From contig NZ_DLHQ01000021.1 in the NCBI RefSeq assembly GCF_002483305.1, forward strand, positions 540 to 22,215: a stretch of 21,676 bases of DNA, in the 5' to 3' direction. Each line of letters opens with the position of its first letter. The stretch's first letter is position 1. This DNA is from Brevundimonas sp. UBA7664 (GTDB lineage Bacteria; Pseudomonadota; Alphaproteobacteria; Caulobacterales; Caulobacteraceae). Positions 1 through 15,316 of the stretch are shown in pieces. The notes under the pieces were generated by a model that worked only from the letters and a program-made list of their open reading frames with translations, was not told where the DNA came from and ran no database searches. The position numbers were made by a program, and so were the translations under genes.

Positions 1-4049
<4,049 letters not shown>

Positions 4050-4062
4050 CTTGTTTCCTTCT

Positions 4063-4077
4063 GCGGCGAGGAGCCGC
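4063..4077 (-). other. small hairpin just upstream of the rpoC ribosome binding site
   Basis: GCGGC (4063-4067) pairs with GCCGC (4073-4077) around a five-base loop. On the rpoBC mRNA it lies a few bases before the AAGGA ribosome binding site of rpoC. It may be a minor structural element. No function can be assigned from sequence alone. Confidence 0.35.
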
Positions 4078-4086
4078 GATAAATCT

Positions 4087-4169
4087 AGGGTCGAGGGGCG
4101 AGAGACGAGGGTCGAGGGAGGCGAAGGCCGGGAGGATGGGCGATCACTCGCCCCTCACCCCTCGACCCT
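4087..4169 (-). repeat. long inverted repeat (hairpin) in the rpoB-rpoC intergenic region
   Basis: A 23-base arm at 4087-4109 is complementary to 4147-4169 across a 37-base loop. There are three non-Watson-Crick positions (4099, 4103, 4105). Read as minus-strand mRNA, all three become G-U wobbles, so the stem is continuous in the transcript. On the plus strand they would be C-A or A-C mismatches. The arms are built from short GTCGAGGG/CGAGGGGCGAG-type units, so this is also low-complexity repeat DNA; a further GAGGGTCGAGGG copy lies in the loop at 4108-4118. No U-tract follows, so it is not an intrinsic terminator. It lies 13 bases after the rpoB stop and about 38 bases before the rpoC start. 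A role as an RNA-processing site or as an intergenic palindromic repeat is inference. Confidence 0.7.
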
Positions 4170-4181
4170 CGCCCCTTCAAC

Positions 4182-8300
<4,119 letters not shown>

Positions 8301-8536
8301 TCTGTCTTCCCAATGCGCAGGCCGGGCAGCCCGCGTTCAATGCAGCAGCCACGGCTCCGCCTCTCGGGCGACCCGTGACCATCGGTTTCGGCGTCCACCC
8401 TCGGGCCTTGCGGCTCCAGGACGCCTGAAATGTAGGGCTCCCTTGGGGAGGAGCGCGCCTTCGCACCGGTCGGAGGGCGACAAACCGGGCCTCGGCGCTT
8501 TCGCGCGTATCTCTTACGGAGTTAGCGGAACCGGGT

Positions 8537-8564
8537 CATATACTCGCTTTTCCGACGAAATAAA
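8537..8564 (-). promoter_or_regulatory. weak candidate promoter for rpoBC
   Basis: On the minus strand TTTATT (8559-8564) and TATATG (8537-8542) are spaced by 16 bases. The -10 element is reasonable and the -35 is poor. It is proposed mainly because the rplL terminator and the opposite-strand genes leave rpoB without an upstream promoter on its own strand. The overlapping TATACT at 8539-8544 on the plus strand shows that the AT-rich patch could be read either way. Confidence 0.25.
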
Positions 8565-8602
8565 GGCCCTTTCCCCCTTTCGTTTACGAATAGCGCGACG
8601 GC

Positions 8603-8632
8603 TTCACGACGGCGGCTTGATCCTGCTAGCGT
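8603..8632 (+). promoter_or_regulatory. candidate promoter giving a leaderless FKBP transcript
   Basis: TTCACG (8603-8608, close to the alphaproteobacterial TTGACG) and TAGCGT (8627-8632) are spaced by 18 bases. Transcription would start about 7 bases after the -10, which is at the ATG 8639 itself. No Shine-Dalgarno sequence precedes that ATG, which fits a leaderless mRNA, common in Caulobacter. The -10 match is modest. Confidence 0.33.
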
Positions 8633-8638
8633 CGCCTT

Positions 8639-9178
8639 ATGACCCGCACCCTCCTGATCACCGCCGCCGCCCTCACCCTTGCCGCCTGCGCCACCGCGCC
8701 GGAGCCGCTGGGACCCCCGACCTCAGAGGTCCGCGCGCCCGTCGGCGAGGCGAGCCTGGAGGCTTGGAACGCGGGCAACGCCGCCTATCTGGTCTGGAAC
8801 GGCAGCCGGCCGGGCTGGACCACGACGGCGTCCGGCCTGCAATACCGCCGGATCACGCCCGCAAATCCTGATGGGCGCCAGCCGGTCGCAACCGACACGG
8901 TCCGCGTCCACTATCGCGGCACCTTCATCGACGGCCGCGAGTTCGACGGCTCATGGGCCCGCGGCGAACCCACCGAGTTCCCGCTCAACCGCGTCATCCG
9001 CGGCTGGACCGAGGGCGTCGCCCTGATGCGTGAAGGGGAACGGTTCGAGTTCGTCATCCCCGCCGCCCTCGGCTATGGCGAACGCTGGGTCGGCGGCGAC
9101 GAACTGCCGCCCAACTCCACCCTGCTGTTCACCGTCGAACTGCTGGAAGTGAAGCCGGGCGCGGCGCCGGCCGCCTGA
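8639..9178 (+). CDS. FKBP-type peptidyl-prolyl cis-trans isomerase, predicted lipoprotein
   Basis: A 179-residue protein with a short signal ending in the lipobox LAAC, where C17 would be lipidated; the +2 residue is Ala, compatible with outer-membrane sorting. Residues about 85-172 form an FKBP domain: VRVHYRGTFIDGREFDGS, VIRGWTEGV (W123), the RFEFVIPAALGYG strand (Y146) and the final LLFTVELLEV. These match the aromatic pocket pattern of active FKBPs. Enzymes of this type catalyse proline isomerisation, here presumably of envelope proteins. The preceding residues (about 38-70) resemble the short N-terminal segment of FkpA/Mip-like proteins but are too short for the full dimerisation domain. 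It lies 113 bp upstream of two secreted M61 peptidases on the same strand and may be transcribed with them. Confidence 0.93.
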   Translation: MTRTLLITAAALTLAACATAPEPLGPPTSEVRAPVGEASLEAWNAGNAAYLVWNGSRPGWTTTASGLQYRRITPANPDGRQPVATDTVRVHYRGTFIDGREFDGSWARGEPTEFPLNRVIRGWTEGVALMREGERFEFVIPAALGYGERWVGGDELPPNSTLLFTVELLEVKPGAAPAA

Positions 9179-9231
9179 CCCGCGGAACCGCGAACATGAC
9201 AGCGAATTAATCCTGCGGGCTCCCCGTCGGG

Positions 9232-9260
9232 TTGACCCTCGCGCGTGCCCGGCGTGATCT
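9232..9260 (+). promoter_or_regulatory. weak candidate promoter upstream of the first M61 gene
   Basis: TTGACC (9232-9237) is a good -35 element. It is followed 17 bases later by TGATCT (9255-9260), a poor -10. If real, the peptidase pair could be transcribed independently of the FKBP gene. The TTG within it is in frame with the peptidase, but the ATG at 9292 with its ribosome binding site is the better start. Confidence 0.22.
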
Positions 9261-9291
9261 GCGCCCCCCGCCCTCCAGCTGGAAGTCCCCG

Positions 9292-11244
9292 ATGAAGCGT
9301 CCCGTCGCCCGCCTGTTCGCCTCCGCCTGCGCCGCCGCCCTGCTGTTCGGGGCCACTCCGGGTCTGGCCCAGGTCGGAACGCCCGCGCTGGACCGCGCCC
9401 TGGCCCCGATCCCCGCTCCGCGCGATGTCGCCTATCCCGGCGTCATCACCCTGGAGATGGACGCCACCGACATCGACCGGCGGATCGTCTCGGTGAAACA
9501 GACCATCCCGGTCACGGGCCCGGGCTCGCTGATCCTGCTCTATCCCGAGTGGATTCCCGGCAACCACGGCCCGGTCGGTCCGGTCGACGACATCGCCGAC
9601 CTGCACGTCACGGCCGGAGGCCAGGCCCTGCGCTGGGTCCGCAACACCGTCCAGACCAACGCCGTGCAGGTCGAGGTCCCGGCCGGCGCGACCAGCGTGG
9701 AAGTCTCGTTCAAGTGGCTGACGCCGATCGACGGCTCGCAGGGACGCGTCGTCATCACCGACGAAATGCTGAACATCCAGTGGGAGAAGGCCATCTTCTA
9801 CCCGGCAGGATATTATTCCCGCCAGATCACCTACCAGCCCAGTCTGCGGCTGCCCGCCGGCTGGCAGTATGGCGCGGCCCTCGACACCACCTCGTTCGAA
9901 AACGGCCTGGCGACGTTCGCCCCCATCACGCTCGAACACCTGGCCGACAGTCCGGTCTTCGCCGGCGCCCACTTCCGCCAGATCGACCTCGATCCGGGCG
10001 GCCGCTCGCCGGTGCGCATGAACATCGTCGCCGACAGTGCGGCCATGCTCGCCGCCACCGACGAACATATCGAGCGGCATCGGGTCCTCGTCGACCAGGC
10101 CGACTACCTGTTCGGGGCCCGGCATTTCAACCACTACGACTTCCTCGTCGCCGTCTCCGACCGGTTGGGCGGCATCGGCCTGGAACACCACCGCTCGTCC
10201 GAGAACAGCGTCGACACCGCCTATTTCACCGCCCCGGCCTCGACCATCGGCGATCGCGACCTGCTCGGTCACGAATACACCCACTCCTGGAATGGCAAAT
10301 GGCGCCGCCCGGCCGACCAGCTGACGCCGACGCTCAACGAGCCGCTGCAGAACTCCCTGCTGTGGGTCTATGAGGGCCAGACCCAGTACTGGGGCCAGAT
10401 CCTGACCACCCGCGCCGGCCTGCTCAGCAAGGAGCAGGAGCTGGGCTCACTGGCCATGACCGCCGCCACCTACGGCTTCAGCCCGGGCCGCGCCTGGCGC
10501 GCCATGCAGGACACCACCAACGACCCGATCATCGCCCAGCGCCGGCCCCAGCCCTGGGGCAGTTTCCAGCGCGGCGAGGACTATTATTCCGAAGGCGCCC
10601 TGATCTGGCTCGACGCCGACACCTGGATCCGCGAGCAGTCGGGCAACCGTCGCTCGCTGGACGATTTCGCCAAGGCCTTCTTCGGCGTCCAGGACGGAAA
10701 CTGGGATCCCGCGCCCTACACCTTCGACGACATTGTGCGGACCCTGAACGCGGTCCAGCCCAATGACTGGGCGACCTTCCTGCGCACCCGCCTCGACGCC
10801 GTCGGCGCCGACGCCCCCATGCCGCTGGACGGCATCGAGCGCGGCGGCTACCGCCTCGTCTTCCGGGAGCAGCCCAACGCCTACCAGCAGGCGCTCTACG
10901 GCGAGTACCAGCGCAACGATTTCCAGTATTCCCTGGGCATCGGCACGAACAACGCCAACCGCATCACCGCCGTCCGCTGGGGATCGCCCGCCTTCGAGGC
11001 CGGCCTGACCGCCGGCTGGGAAGTCGTGGCGGTCAACGGCCGCACCGCCAGCGCCGCCGTCATCGCCGAGGCCATCACCGCCTCGAAGGGCAACACCACC
11101 CCGATCGAGATGATGGTCAAGAAGGGCGACCGCTTCCGCACCATCCGCTTCGACTATCACGACGGCCTGCGCTACCCCCACCTCGAGCGGATCGAGGGCA
11201 CGCCTGACCGCATCGGCGACATCCTCGCCCCCCGCCGCCGTTGA
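9292..11244 (+). CDS. M61-family metallopeptidase with C-terminal PDZ domain (first copy)
   Basis: A 650-residue secreted zinc peptidase of the M61 (glycyl aminopeptidase-like) family. The start is ATG 9292, six bases after GGAAG. A signal peptide (basic MKRPVAR, hydrophobic core, cleavage near GLA/Q at 26/27) supports this start over the in-frame TTG at 9232. The zinc site is complete: H327-E-Y-T-H331 in GHEYTHSWNGKWRRP, and the third ligand E361 in VYEGQTQYWG. The N-terminal beta domain typical of M61 precedes the catalytic domain. A PDZ-like segment follows at about residues 556-635 (VRWGSPAFEAGLTAGWEVVAVNGR). It is likely periplasmic; the substrate is unknown. Its stop lies 14 bp before the start of a close paralogue, so the two are probably one transcript. 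Confidence 0.93.
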   Translation: MKRPVARLFASACAAALLFGATPGLAQVGTPALDRALAPIPAPRDVAYPGVITLEMDATDIDRRIVSVKQTIPVTGPGSLILLYPEWIPGNHGPVGPVDDIADLHVTAGGQALRWVRNTVQTNAVQVEVPAGATSVEVSFKWLTPIDGSQGRVVITDEMLNIQWEKAIFYPAGYYSRQITYQPSLRLPAGWQYGAALDTTSFENGLATFAPITLEHLADSPVFAGAHFRQIDLDPGGRSPVRMNIVADSAAMLAATDEHIERHRVLVDQADYLFGARHFNHYDFLVAVSDRLGGIGLEHHRSSENSVDTAYFTAPASTIGDRDLLGHEYTHSWNGKWRRPADQLTPTLNEPLQNSLLWVYEGQTQYWGQILTTRAGLLSKEQELGSLAMTAATYGFSPGRAWRAMQDTTNDPIIAQRRPQPWGSFQRGEDYYSEGALIWLDADTWIREQSGNRRSLDDFAKAFFGVQDGNWDPAPYTFDDIVRTLNAVQPNDWATFLRTRLDAVGADAPMPLDGIERGGYRLVFREQPNAYQQALYGEYQRNDFQYSLGIGTNNANRITAVRWGSPAFEAGLTAGWEVVAVNGRTASAAVIAEAITASKGNTTPIEMMVKKGDRFRTIRFDYHDGLRYPHLERIEGTPDRIGDILAPRRR

Positions 11245-11258
11245 TCGCGAGAGACCCG

Positions 11259-13223
11259 ATGATGTTCCGTACCGCCGCCCTCGCCCTGCTCCTGACCTCG
11301 GCCGCCCTGCCAGCCCTGGCCCAGGTTCCGGCGTCCCAGGCGCAGACGCCCCTGCCCGTCCCGACCAGCCTGCCGCGCGCCCTGCCGCCGATCCCGGTGC
11401 CCCAGGACCGCGACTATCCGGGCGTCATCGGCATTCGCGTCGATCTGATCGACCTCGACCACAAGGTCATCCGGGTGCGCCAGACGGTGCCGGTCAGCGC
11501 CGGTCATCTGGTGCTGCAGTATCCGAAATTCATCCCGGGCAACCACGCCGACACCGGCCCGATCCAGCTGGTCTCCGGGGTCACGGTCACCGGCAACGGC
11601 CAGCGCATCGAATGGGTGCGCGACACCGTCGATCCCCACGCCTTCCACCTCGACATCCCGGCCGGCGTGACCTCGATCGAGGTCGGCTTCGAATGGCTGA
11701 CCCAGCCCGACAATTCGACCTGGCGCGTGGTCATGACGCCCGAGATGGTCAATCTGCAGTGGGAGAAGGCCCTGCTCTATCCGGCGGGCTACAATCACAG
11801 CCGCATCACCTTCGCGCCGTCCGTCGTTCTGCCCGCGGGCTGGAACTACGGCGTGGCGCTCGACACCGTTTCCCGCGAGGGCGACGTGGCGACCTTCGCC
11901 CCCATCTCGCTCGAGCATCTGGCCGACAGCCCGATGTTCGCCGGGGCCCACTACCGTCGCGTCGACATCGATCCGGGCGGCCGCTCGCCGGTGCATCTGA
12001 ACCTGGTCGGCGACACCGCCGCCTCGATCAACATCACGCCCGAATGGATCGCCAAATATGAGTCGCTCGTCGACCAGGCCGACCGCCTGTTCGGCGCCCG
12101 CCACTATGACCGCTATGAATTCCTGCTCGGCCTGACCTCGAAGATGGGCGGCATCGGTCTCGAGCATCACCGCTCGTCCGAGAACACCGCCGCCCCCAAC
12201 TATTTTTCCAGCCCCACCCCCGACTACGGCGCCCGGAGCCTGCTGCCGCACGAATACGTTCACAGCTGGAACGGCAAATTCCGCCGGCCTTCGGATGAAT
12301 ACGTCCAGAATTTCAACGTCCCGACCCAGAACACCCTGATGTGGGTCTATGAGGGCCAGACCGAATACTGGGGCGATGTCCTGACCCCCCGCTCGGGTCT
12401 CGCCACGGTCGAGGAGTCCATCGTCAACCTCGCCGAGGTGGCCGGCTTCTACGACCAGCAGCCCGGCCGCCAGTGGCGCGCCCTGCAGGACACGACCAAC
12501 CACAACCTGCTCGGCTACCGCACCAGCAATCCGTGGGGGTCGTGGATGCGCGGCACCGGCGACTACTACCGCGAGGCCCTGCTGATCTGGCTGGACGCCG
12601 ACACCCTGATCCGCGAGGCCACCAACGACCGCAAATCGCTCGATGACTTCGCCAAGGCCTTCTACGGCGTCGAGGACGGTGTCTGGGAAGCCCGCCCCTA
12701 TACGTTCGACGACGTGGTCTCGCACCTGAACGCCGTCCACCCCCACGACTGGGCGAACTTCCTGCGCGACCGGCTCGACGCCGTCGGCCCCGAGGCCGAG
12801 GCCCCGCTGGACGGGATCGAGCGCGCCGGCTGGCGACTGACCTGGGTCGATGAGCTGACGCCGGTCGAGAAGCGGATGATGGGCGGCTGGGCCAATGACT
12901 TCCAGTATTCGCTCGGCTTCAGCCTCGGCGCCAACAACCGCATCGCCGGCATCCGCTGGGGCGGCCCGGCCTTCGAACAGGGGCTCGGCGCCGGCTGGGA
13001 CCTGATCGCCGTCGGCGACCGCGTCGCCTCGGCCGAGGCCCTGCGCCAGGCCGTCACGGCGGCCAAGGGCGGCACGGACCCGATCATCCTCGTCGTCAAG
13101 CGCGGCGAGGAGTTCCGCACCCTGTCCTTCGACTACCACGGCGGCCTGCGCTATCCGCGCCTGGTCCGGATCGAGGGAACCCGCGACCGCCTCGCCGACA
13201 TCTTCGCCCCGCGGCGGCGCTGA
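11259..13223 (+). CDS. M61-family metallopeptidase with C-terminal PDZ domain (second copy)
   Basis: A 654-residue paralogue of the gene immediately upstream. Two adjacent ATGs (11259, 11262) follow a weak GAGAG ribosome binding site; the first was chosen, and the choice changes one residue. The signal peptide MMFRTAALALLLTSAALPALA is cut before Q22. The zinc ligands are H331-E-Y-V-H335 (PHEYVHSWNGKFRRP) and E365 (VYEGQTEYWG). The PDZ-like segment (IRWGGPAFEQGLGAGWDLIAV) and the terminal block ending DIFAPRRR closely match the first copy (ending DILAPRRR). By eye the two share about half their residues overall, with the catalytic core most alike. Both active sites are intact, so neither is an obvious decoy. 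Confidence 0.93.
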   Translation: MMFRTAALALLLTSAALPALAQVPASQAQTPLPVPTSLPRALPPIPVPQDRDYPGVIGIRVDLIDLDHKVIRVRQTVPVSAGHLVLQYPKFIPGNHADTGPIQLVSGVTVTGNGQRIEWVRDTVDPHAFHLDIPAGVTSIEVGFEWLTQPDNSTWRVVMTPEMVNLQWEKALLYPAGYNHSRITFAPSVVLPAGWNYGVALDTVSREGDVATFAPISLEHLADSPMFAGAHYRRVDIDPGGRSPVHLNLVGDTAASINITPEWIAKYESLVDQADRLFGARHYDRYEFLLGLTSKMGGIGLEHHRSSENTAAPNYFSSPTPDYGARSLLPHEYVHSWNGKFRRPSDEYVQNFNVPTQNTLMWVYEGQTEYWGDVLTPRSGLATVEESIVNLAEVAGFYDQQPGRQWRALQDTTNHNLLGYRTSNPWGSWMRGTGDYYREALLIWLDADTLIREATNDRKSLDDFAKAFYGVEDGVWEARPYTFDDVVSHLNAVHPHDWANFLRDRLDAVGPEAEAPLDGIERAGWRLTWVDELTPVEKRMMGGWANDFQYSLGFSLGANNRIAGIRWGGPAFEQGLGAGWDLIAVGDRVASAEALRQAVTAAKGGTDPIILVVKRGEEFRTLSFDYHGGLRYPRLVRIEGTRDRLADIFAPRRR

Positions 13224-13230
13224 CGATATG

Positions 13231-13255
13231 AGGGCCGGGCGTCACGCCCGGCCCT
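13231..13255. terminator. hairpin terminator between convergent M61 and DJ-1-like genes
   Basis: AGGGCCGGGCG (13231-13241) pairs perfectly with CGCCCGGCCCT (13245-13255) around the loop TCA. It lies 8 bp after the M61 stop and 7 bp after the stop of the convergent minus-strand gene, so it can serve both. Neither side has a long U-run (TTGTC on the plus strand), so its efficiency is uncertain. Confidence 0.75.
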
Positions 13256-13261
13256 TGTCGG

Positions 13262-13936
13262 CTACAGCAGTTTCAGCAGCGCTTCCGCCGCTTCGCGCGA
13301 CGACGCCGGATTCTGGCCGGTCACCAGCTTGCCGTCGGTCACCACATAGGAGCCCCAGTCCGCACCCTTGGAATAGTCGCCGCCGTTCGCCTTCAGCATG
13401 TCCTCGACGAGGAAGGGCACGATCTTCGTCAGGCCGACGGCCTCTTCCTCGCTGTTGGTGAAGCCGGCGACCTTTCGGCCCTTCACCAGCGGCTGACCGT
13501 CTGCGCCCTTGACCGACTTGAGCACGCCCGGCGCGTGACAGACCGCGGCCACCGGCTTGTCGGCCTTTGCGAACGCCTCGATCAGGTTGATCGACGTCCG
13601 GTCTTCCGCCAGATCCCACAGCGGCCCGTGGCCGCCCGGATAGAAGACGGCGTCGAAATCGGCCGCGCTGACGCTGTCCAGTTTGACCGTATTGGCCAGA
13701 ACCTTCTGAGCGTCCGCGTCCGCCTTGAAGCGTTCGGTGTCCTCGCTCTGGGCGTCGGGTTCGTCGCTCTTGGGATCCAGCGGCGGCTGACCGCCCCTGG
13801 GCGAGGCCACGACGATGTCAGCCCCCGCATCCTTCAGCGCGTAGTACGGCGCGGCGAACTCCTCCAGCCAGAAGCCGGTCTTCTTGCCAGTGTCGCCGAG
13901 CTGGTCGTGGGAGGTCAGCACCATCAGGATGTTCAT
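13262..13936 (-). CDS. DJ-1/PfpI superfamily protein, Hsp31-like (type 1 glutamine amidotransferase domain)
   Basis: A 224-residue protein. The start ATG 13934-13936 (MNILMVLTSHDQ) is preceded by AAGGA. An upstream in-frame ATG at 13987 was not used, because the conserved fold begins at MNILMV and the longer version adds an Arg-rich tail over a hairpin. The catalytic triad pattern of the Hsp31/glyoxalase III-like branch is visible: E26 in GFWLEEFAAPYY, nucleophile C133 with H134 in AAVCHAPGVL, and the YPGGHGPLWD loop. Family members act as methylglyoxal-handling enzymes or stress chaperones; which applies here is not clear from sequence. It sits downstream of the rplL terminator and is probably a separate unit. 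Confidence 0.9.
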   Translation of the reverse strand: MNILMVLTSHDQLGDTGKKTGFWLEEFAAPYYALKDAGADIVVASPRGGQPPLDPKSDEPDAQSEDTERFKADADAQKVLANTVKLDSVSAADFDAVFYPGGHGPLWDLAEDRTSINLIEAFAKADKPVAAVCHAPGVLKSVKGADGQPLVKGRKVAGFTNSEEEAVGLTKIVPFLVEDMLKANGGDYSKGADWGSYVVTDGKLVTGQNPASSREAAEALLKLL

Positions 13937-13966
13937 GCGGGAGGTCCTTCGTTCGGGGAGACGTCG

Positions 13967-13985
13967 GCGCGGGTCGGTCCCGCGC
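13967..13985 (-). other. hairpin upstream of the DJ-1-like gene
   Basis: GCGCGGG (13967-13973) pairs with CCCGCGC (13979-13985) around a five-base loop, about 30 bp before the start codon on the minus strand. It lies between the rplL terminator and the gene, so it would be in the 5' untranslated region or promoter. No clear -35/-10 pair is visible in this 70-bp interval. Confidence 0.4.
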
Positions 13986-13991
13986 ATCCCA

Positions 13992-14032
13992 GACCAAACG
14001 AAAACGGGCCCGATGGTTTCCCATCGGGCCCG
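13992..14032 (-). terminator. intrinsic terminator of the rplJ-rplL operon
   Basis: On the minus strand a 12-bp perfect stem (CGGGCCCGATGG, 14021-14032 with 14005-14016) closed by a GAAA tetraloop is followed by TTTTCGTTT. This is a textbook rho-independent terminator, 45 bp after the rplL stop. A second, smaller perfect hairpin (GGACGCA/TGCGTCC, 14041-14057) precedes it. It shows that rplJL transcription is meant to stop here and not continue to rpoB. Confidence 0.9.
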
Positions 14033-14077
14033 CGATATCGGGACGCAGGGTGCGTCCTCAAGCCATGAGGCTTGGTC

Positions 14078-14461
14078 TTACTTGACCTGCACCTTGGCGC
14101 CGGCTTCCGTCAGCTTCTTGGCGACTTCGTCGGCGGCCTGCTTGGAGACGTTCTCGACGACGTTCTGCGGAGCGCCTTCGACCAGGTCCTTGGCTTCCTT
14201 CAGACCCAGGTCCGAACGGACGCCGCGGACTTCCTTGATGACGTTGATCTTCTTGTCGCCACCGTCCAGCAGGACGACGGTGAACTCGGTCTGCTCTTCA
14301 GCAGCTTCGGCCGGAGCGGCGCCGCCGCCGGCGGGCATGGCCATGGCGACCGGAGCAGCGGCGCTGACGCCCCACTTCTCTTCCAGCAGCTTGGACAGTT
14401 CGGCGGCTTCCAGAACGGTCAGTTTCGACAGGTCTTCAACGATTTTGGCGAGATCGGCCAT
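14078..14461 (-). CDS. rplL: 50S ribosomal protein L7/L12
   Basis: 127 residues, the usual size. Start ATG 14459-14461 follows AAGGA; stop is TAA 14078-14080. The N-terminal dimerisation domain (MADLAKIVEDLSKLTVLEAAELSKLLEEKWGV region, residues 1-32) is followed by an Ala/Gly/Pro-rich hinge (about 33-56) and the C-terminal factor-binding domain (FTVVLLDGGDKKINVIK to AGAKVQVK). It forms the stalk that recruits translation GTPases, anchored by L10. It lies 66 bp downstream of rplJ. Unusually, rpoB does not follow. Confidence 0.98.
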   Translation of the reverse strand: MADLAKIVEDLSKLTVLEAAELSKLLEEKWGVSAAAPVAMAMPAGGGAAPAEAAEEQTEFTVVLLDGGDKKINVIKEVRGVRSDLGLKEAKDLVEGAPQNVVENVSKQAADEVAKKLTEAGAKVQVK

Positions 14462-14527
14462 GGTGTGTTTCCTTCGGAGGATTGGGTTTCAGTAGAGAGT
14501 TTGCAGAGATGAAAGAGGCGGGTCCGC

Positions 14528-15043
14528 TTACGCGGCGTCCTTGGCGGCATAGGCGCTGAACACGCGGGCCAGTTGGGACGCCGGGGCTTGCACCACGCCG
14601 GCGACCTTGGTCGCGGGAGCGTTGAGCAGGCCGAGCAGCGAGGCGCGGATCTGGTCCAGCGAGGGCAGTTTGGACAGAACGCCCACACCCGCCGCATCCA
14701 GAACCTTGTCACCCATGAAGCCGCCCAGAACGACGAACTTGTCGTTGGCCTTGGCGTATTCAGCGGTGATCTTGGCGGCCGTCACCGCGTCGTCGGCGTA
14801 TGCGATGCCCACGGGACCCTTGAACAGGCCGTGGTATTCGCTGCCTTCAGCGGCGTCGAGCGCCTTGAGCGCCAGGCGGTTCTTGACCACCTTGAACGTG
14901 CCGCCTTCTTTACGAAGACGTCCACGCAGGTCTTCCATATCCGCAACGGTCAGACCCAGGTTGTGGGTCACGACCACGGCGCCCGCGTCGGCGAAAACGC
15001 CCTTCAGCGTTTCGATCGACTCGGCTTTTTGTGCGCGGTCCAT
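14528..15043 (-). CDS. rplJ: 50S ribosomal protein L10
   Basis: 171 residues. Start ATG 15041-15043 (MDRAQKAESIETLKGVF) follows GGAG; stop is TAA 14528-14530. It contains the L10 core (VVVTHNLGLTVADMEDLR, FKVVKNRLALKAL, GLFKGPVGIAYADD) and the C-terminal helix region that binds L7/L12 dimers. It is the base of the ribosomal stalk. In many bacteria L10 with L7/L12 represses its own mRNA through the leader; the long leader here (15044 to about 15310) would allow that. Confidence 0.98.
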   Translation of the reverse strand: MDRAQKAESIETLKGVFADAGAVVVTHNLGLTVADMEDLRGRLRKEGGTFKVVKNRLALKALDAAEGSEYHGLFKGPVGIAYADDAVTAAKITAEYAKANDKFVVLGGFMGDKVLDAAGVGVLSKLPSLDQIRASLLGLLNAPATKVAGVVQAPASQLARVFSAYAAKDAA

Positions 15044-15310
15044 TGCGGTCTCCAGTCTGTATTCGCCGCCGGGCTTATTCCCGACGACGGATTGGCCAAA
15101 GCGCGCCGCATCGCTGCGAAGCGTTCAGGCCGGTCGTATTGTCCGAAGGAAGCTCGAACCCCGACGCCCGGATACCGGAACGTCTGGCGTCGTCTGCATC
15201 CCCATCTCCCCACGGCGTCAGAGGGCTCTCTGACATTTATGGCCTAGGTGACCCCCACGCCCCGAAGTTCTCGGACAGGACCGCCGCGGCGAAAAGCTGC
15301 GACGGAAGAG
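15044..15310 (-). promoter_or_regulatory. rplJ mRNA leader, structured, candidate L10 autoregulatory region
   Basis: If the promoter at 15317-15344 is right, the leader is about 265 nt and non-coding. It contains perfect short hairpins: GTCAGAG/CTCTGAC (15217-15234, four-base loop) and CGACGCC/GGCGTCG (15162-15192) enclosing a CCGG/CCGG stem. A long leader before rplJ is the known site of L10-L7/L12 translational feedback in other bacteria. I cannot identify the L10-binding kink-turn by eye, so the function is inferred from position. Confidence 0.45.
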
Positions 15311-15316
15311 GCGCGC

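Larger units (their letters stand above)
8301..8638. other. 338-bp divergent intergenic region between rpoB and the FKBP lipoprotein gene
   Basis: No credible gene is present here. The region must hold the rpoBC promoter on the minus strand and probably the promoter of the FKBP/M61 cluster on the plus strand. The middle (about 8535-8600) is more AT-rich than the surroundings. If the candidate promoter near 8540 is right, the rpoB transcript has a leader of about 230 nt. Small complementary segments such as CTCCC/GGGAG around 8439-8451 could fold, but I see no recognised riboswitch or leader family. Confidence 0.6.

Noticed and set aside
4087..4169. rpoB-rpoC hairpin as an intrinsic terminator
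   Set aside because: No U-run follows on the minus strand, and termination there would silence rpoC.
11172..13139. 655-codon minus-strand frame opposite the second M61 gene (and a similar 403-codon frame at 9073-10284)
   Set aside because: The plus strand has signal peptides, complete zinc motifs and PDZ domains. The minus frames are repetitive Gly/Val/Asp/Arg-rich shadows.
13262..13987. Longer 241-residue version of the DJ-1-like protein
   Set aside because: The extra 17 residues are Arg/Pro-rich and cover a hairpin. ATG 13936 has a good AAGGA site and matches the start of the conserved fold.
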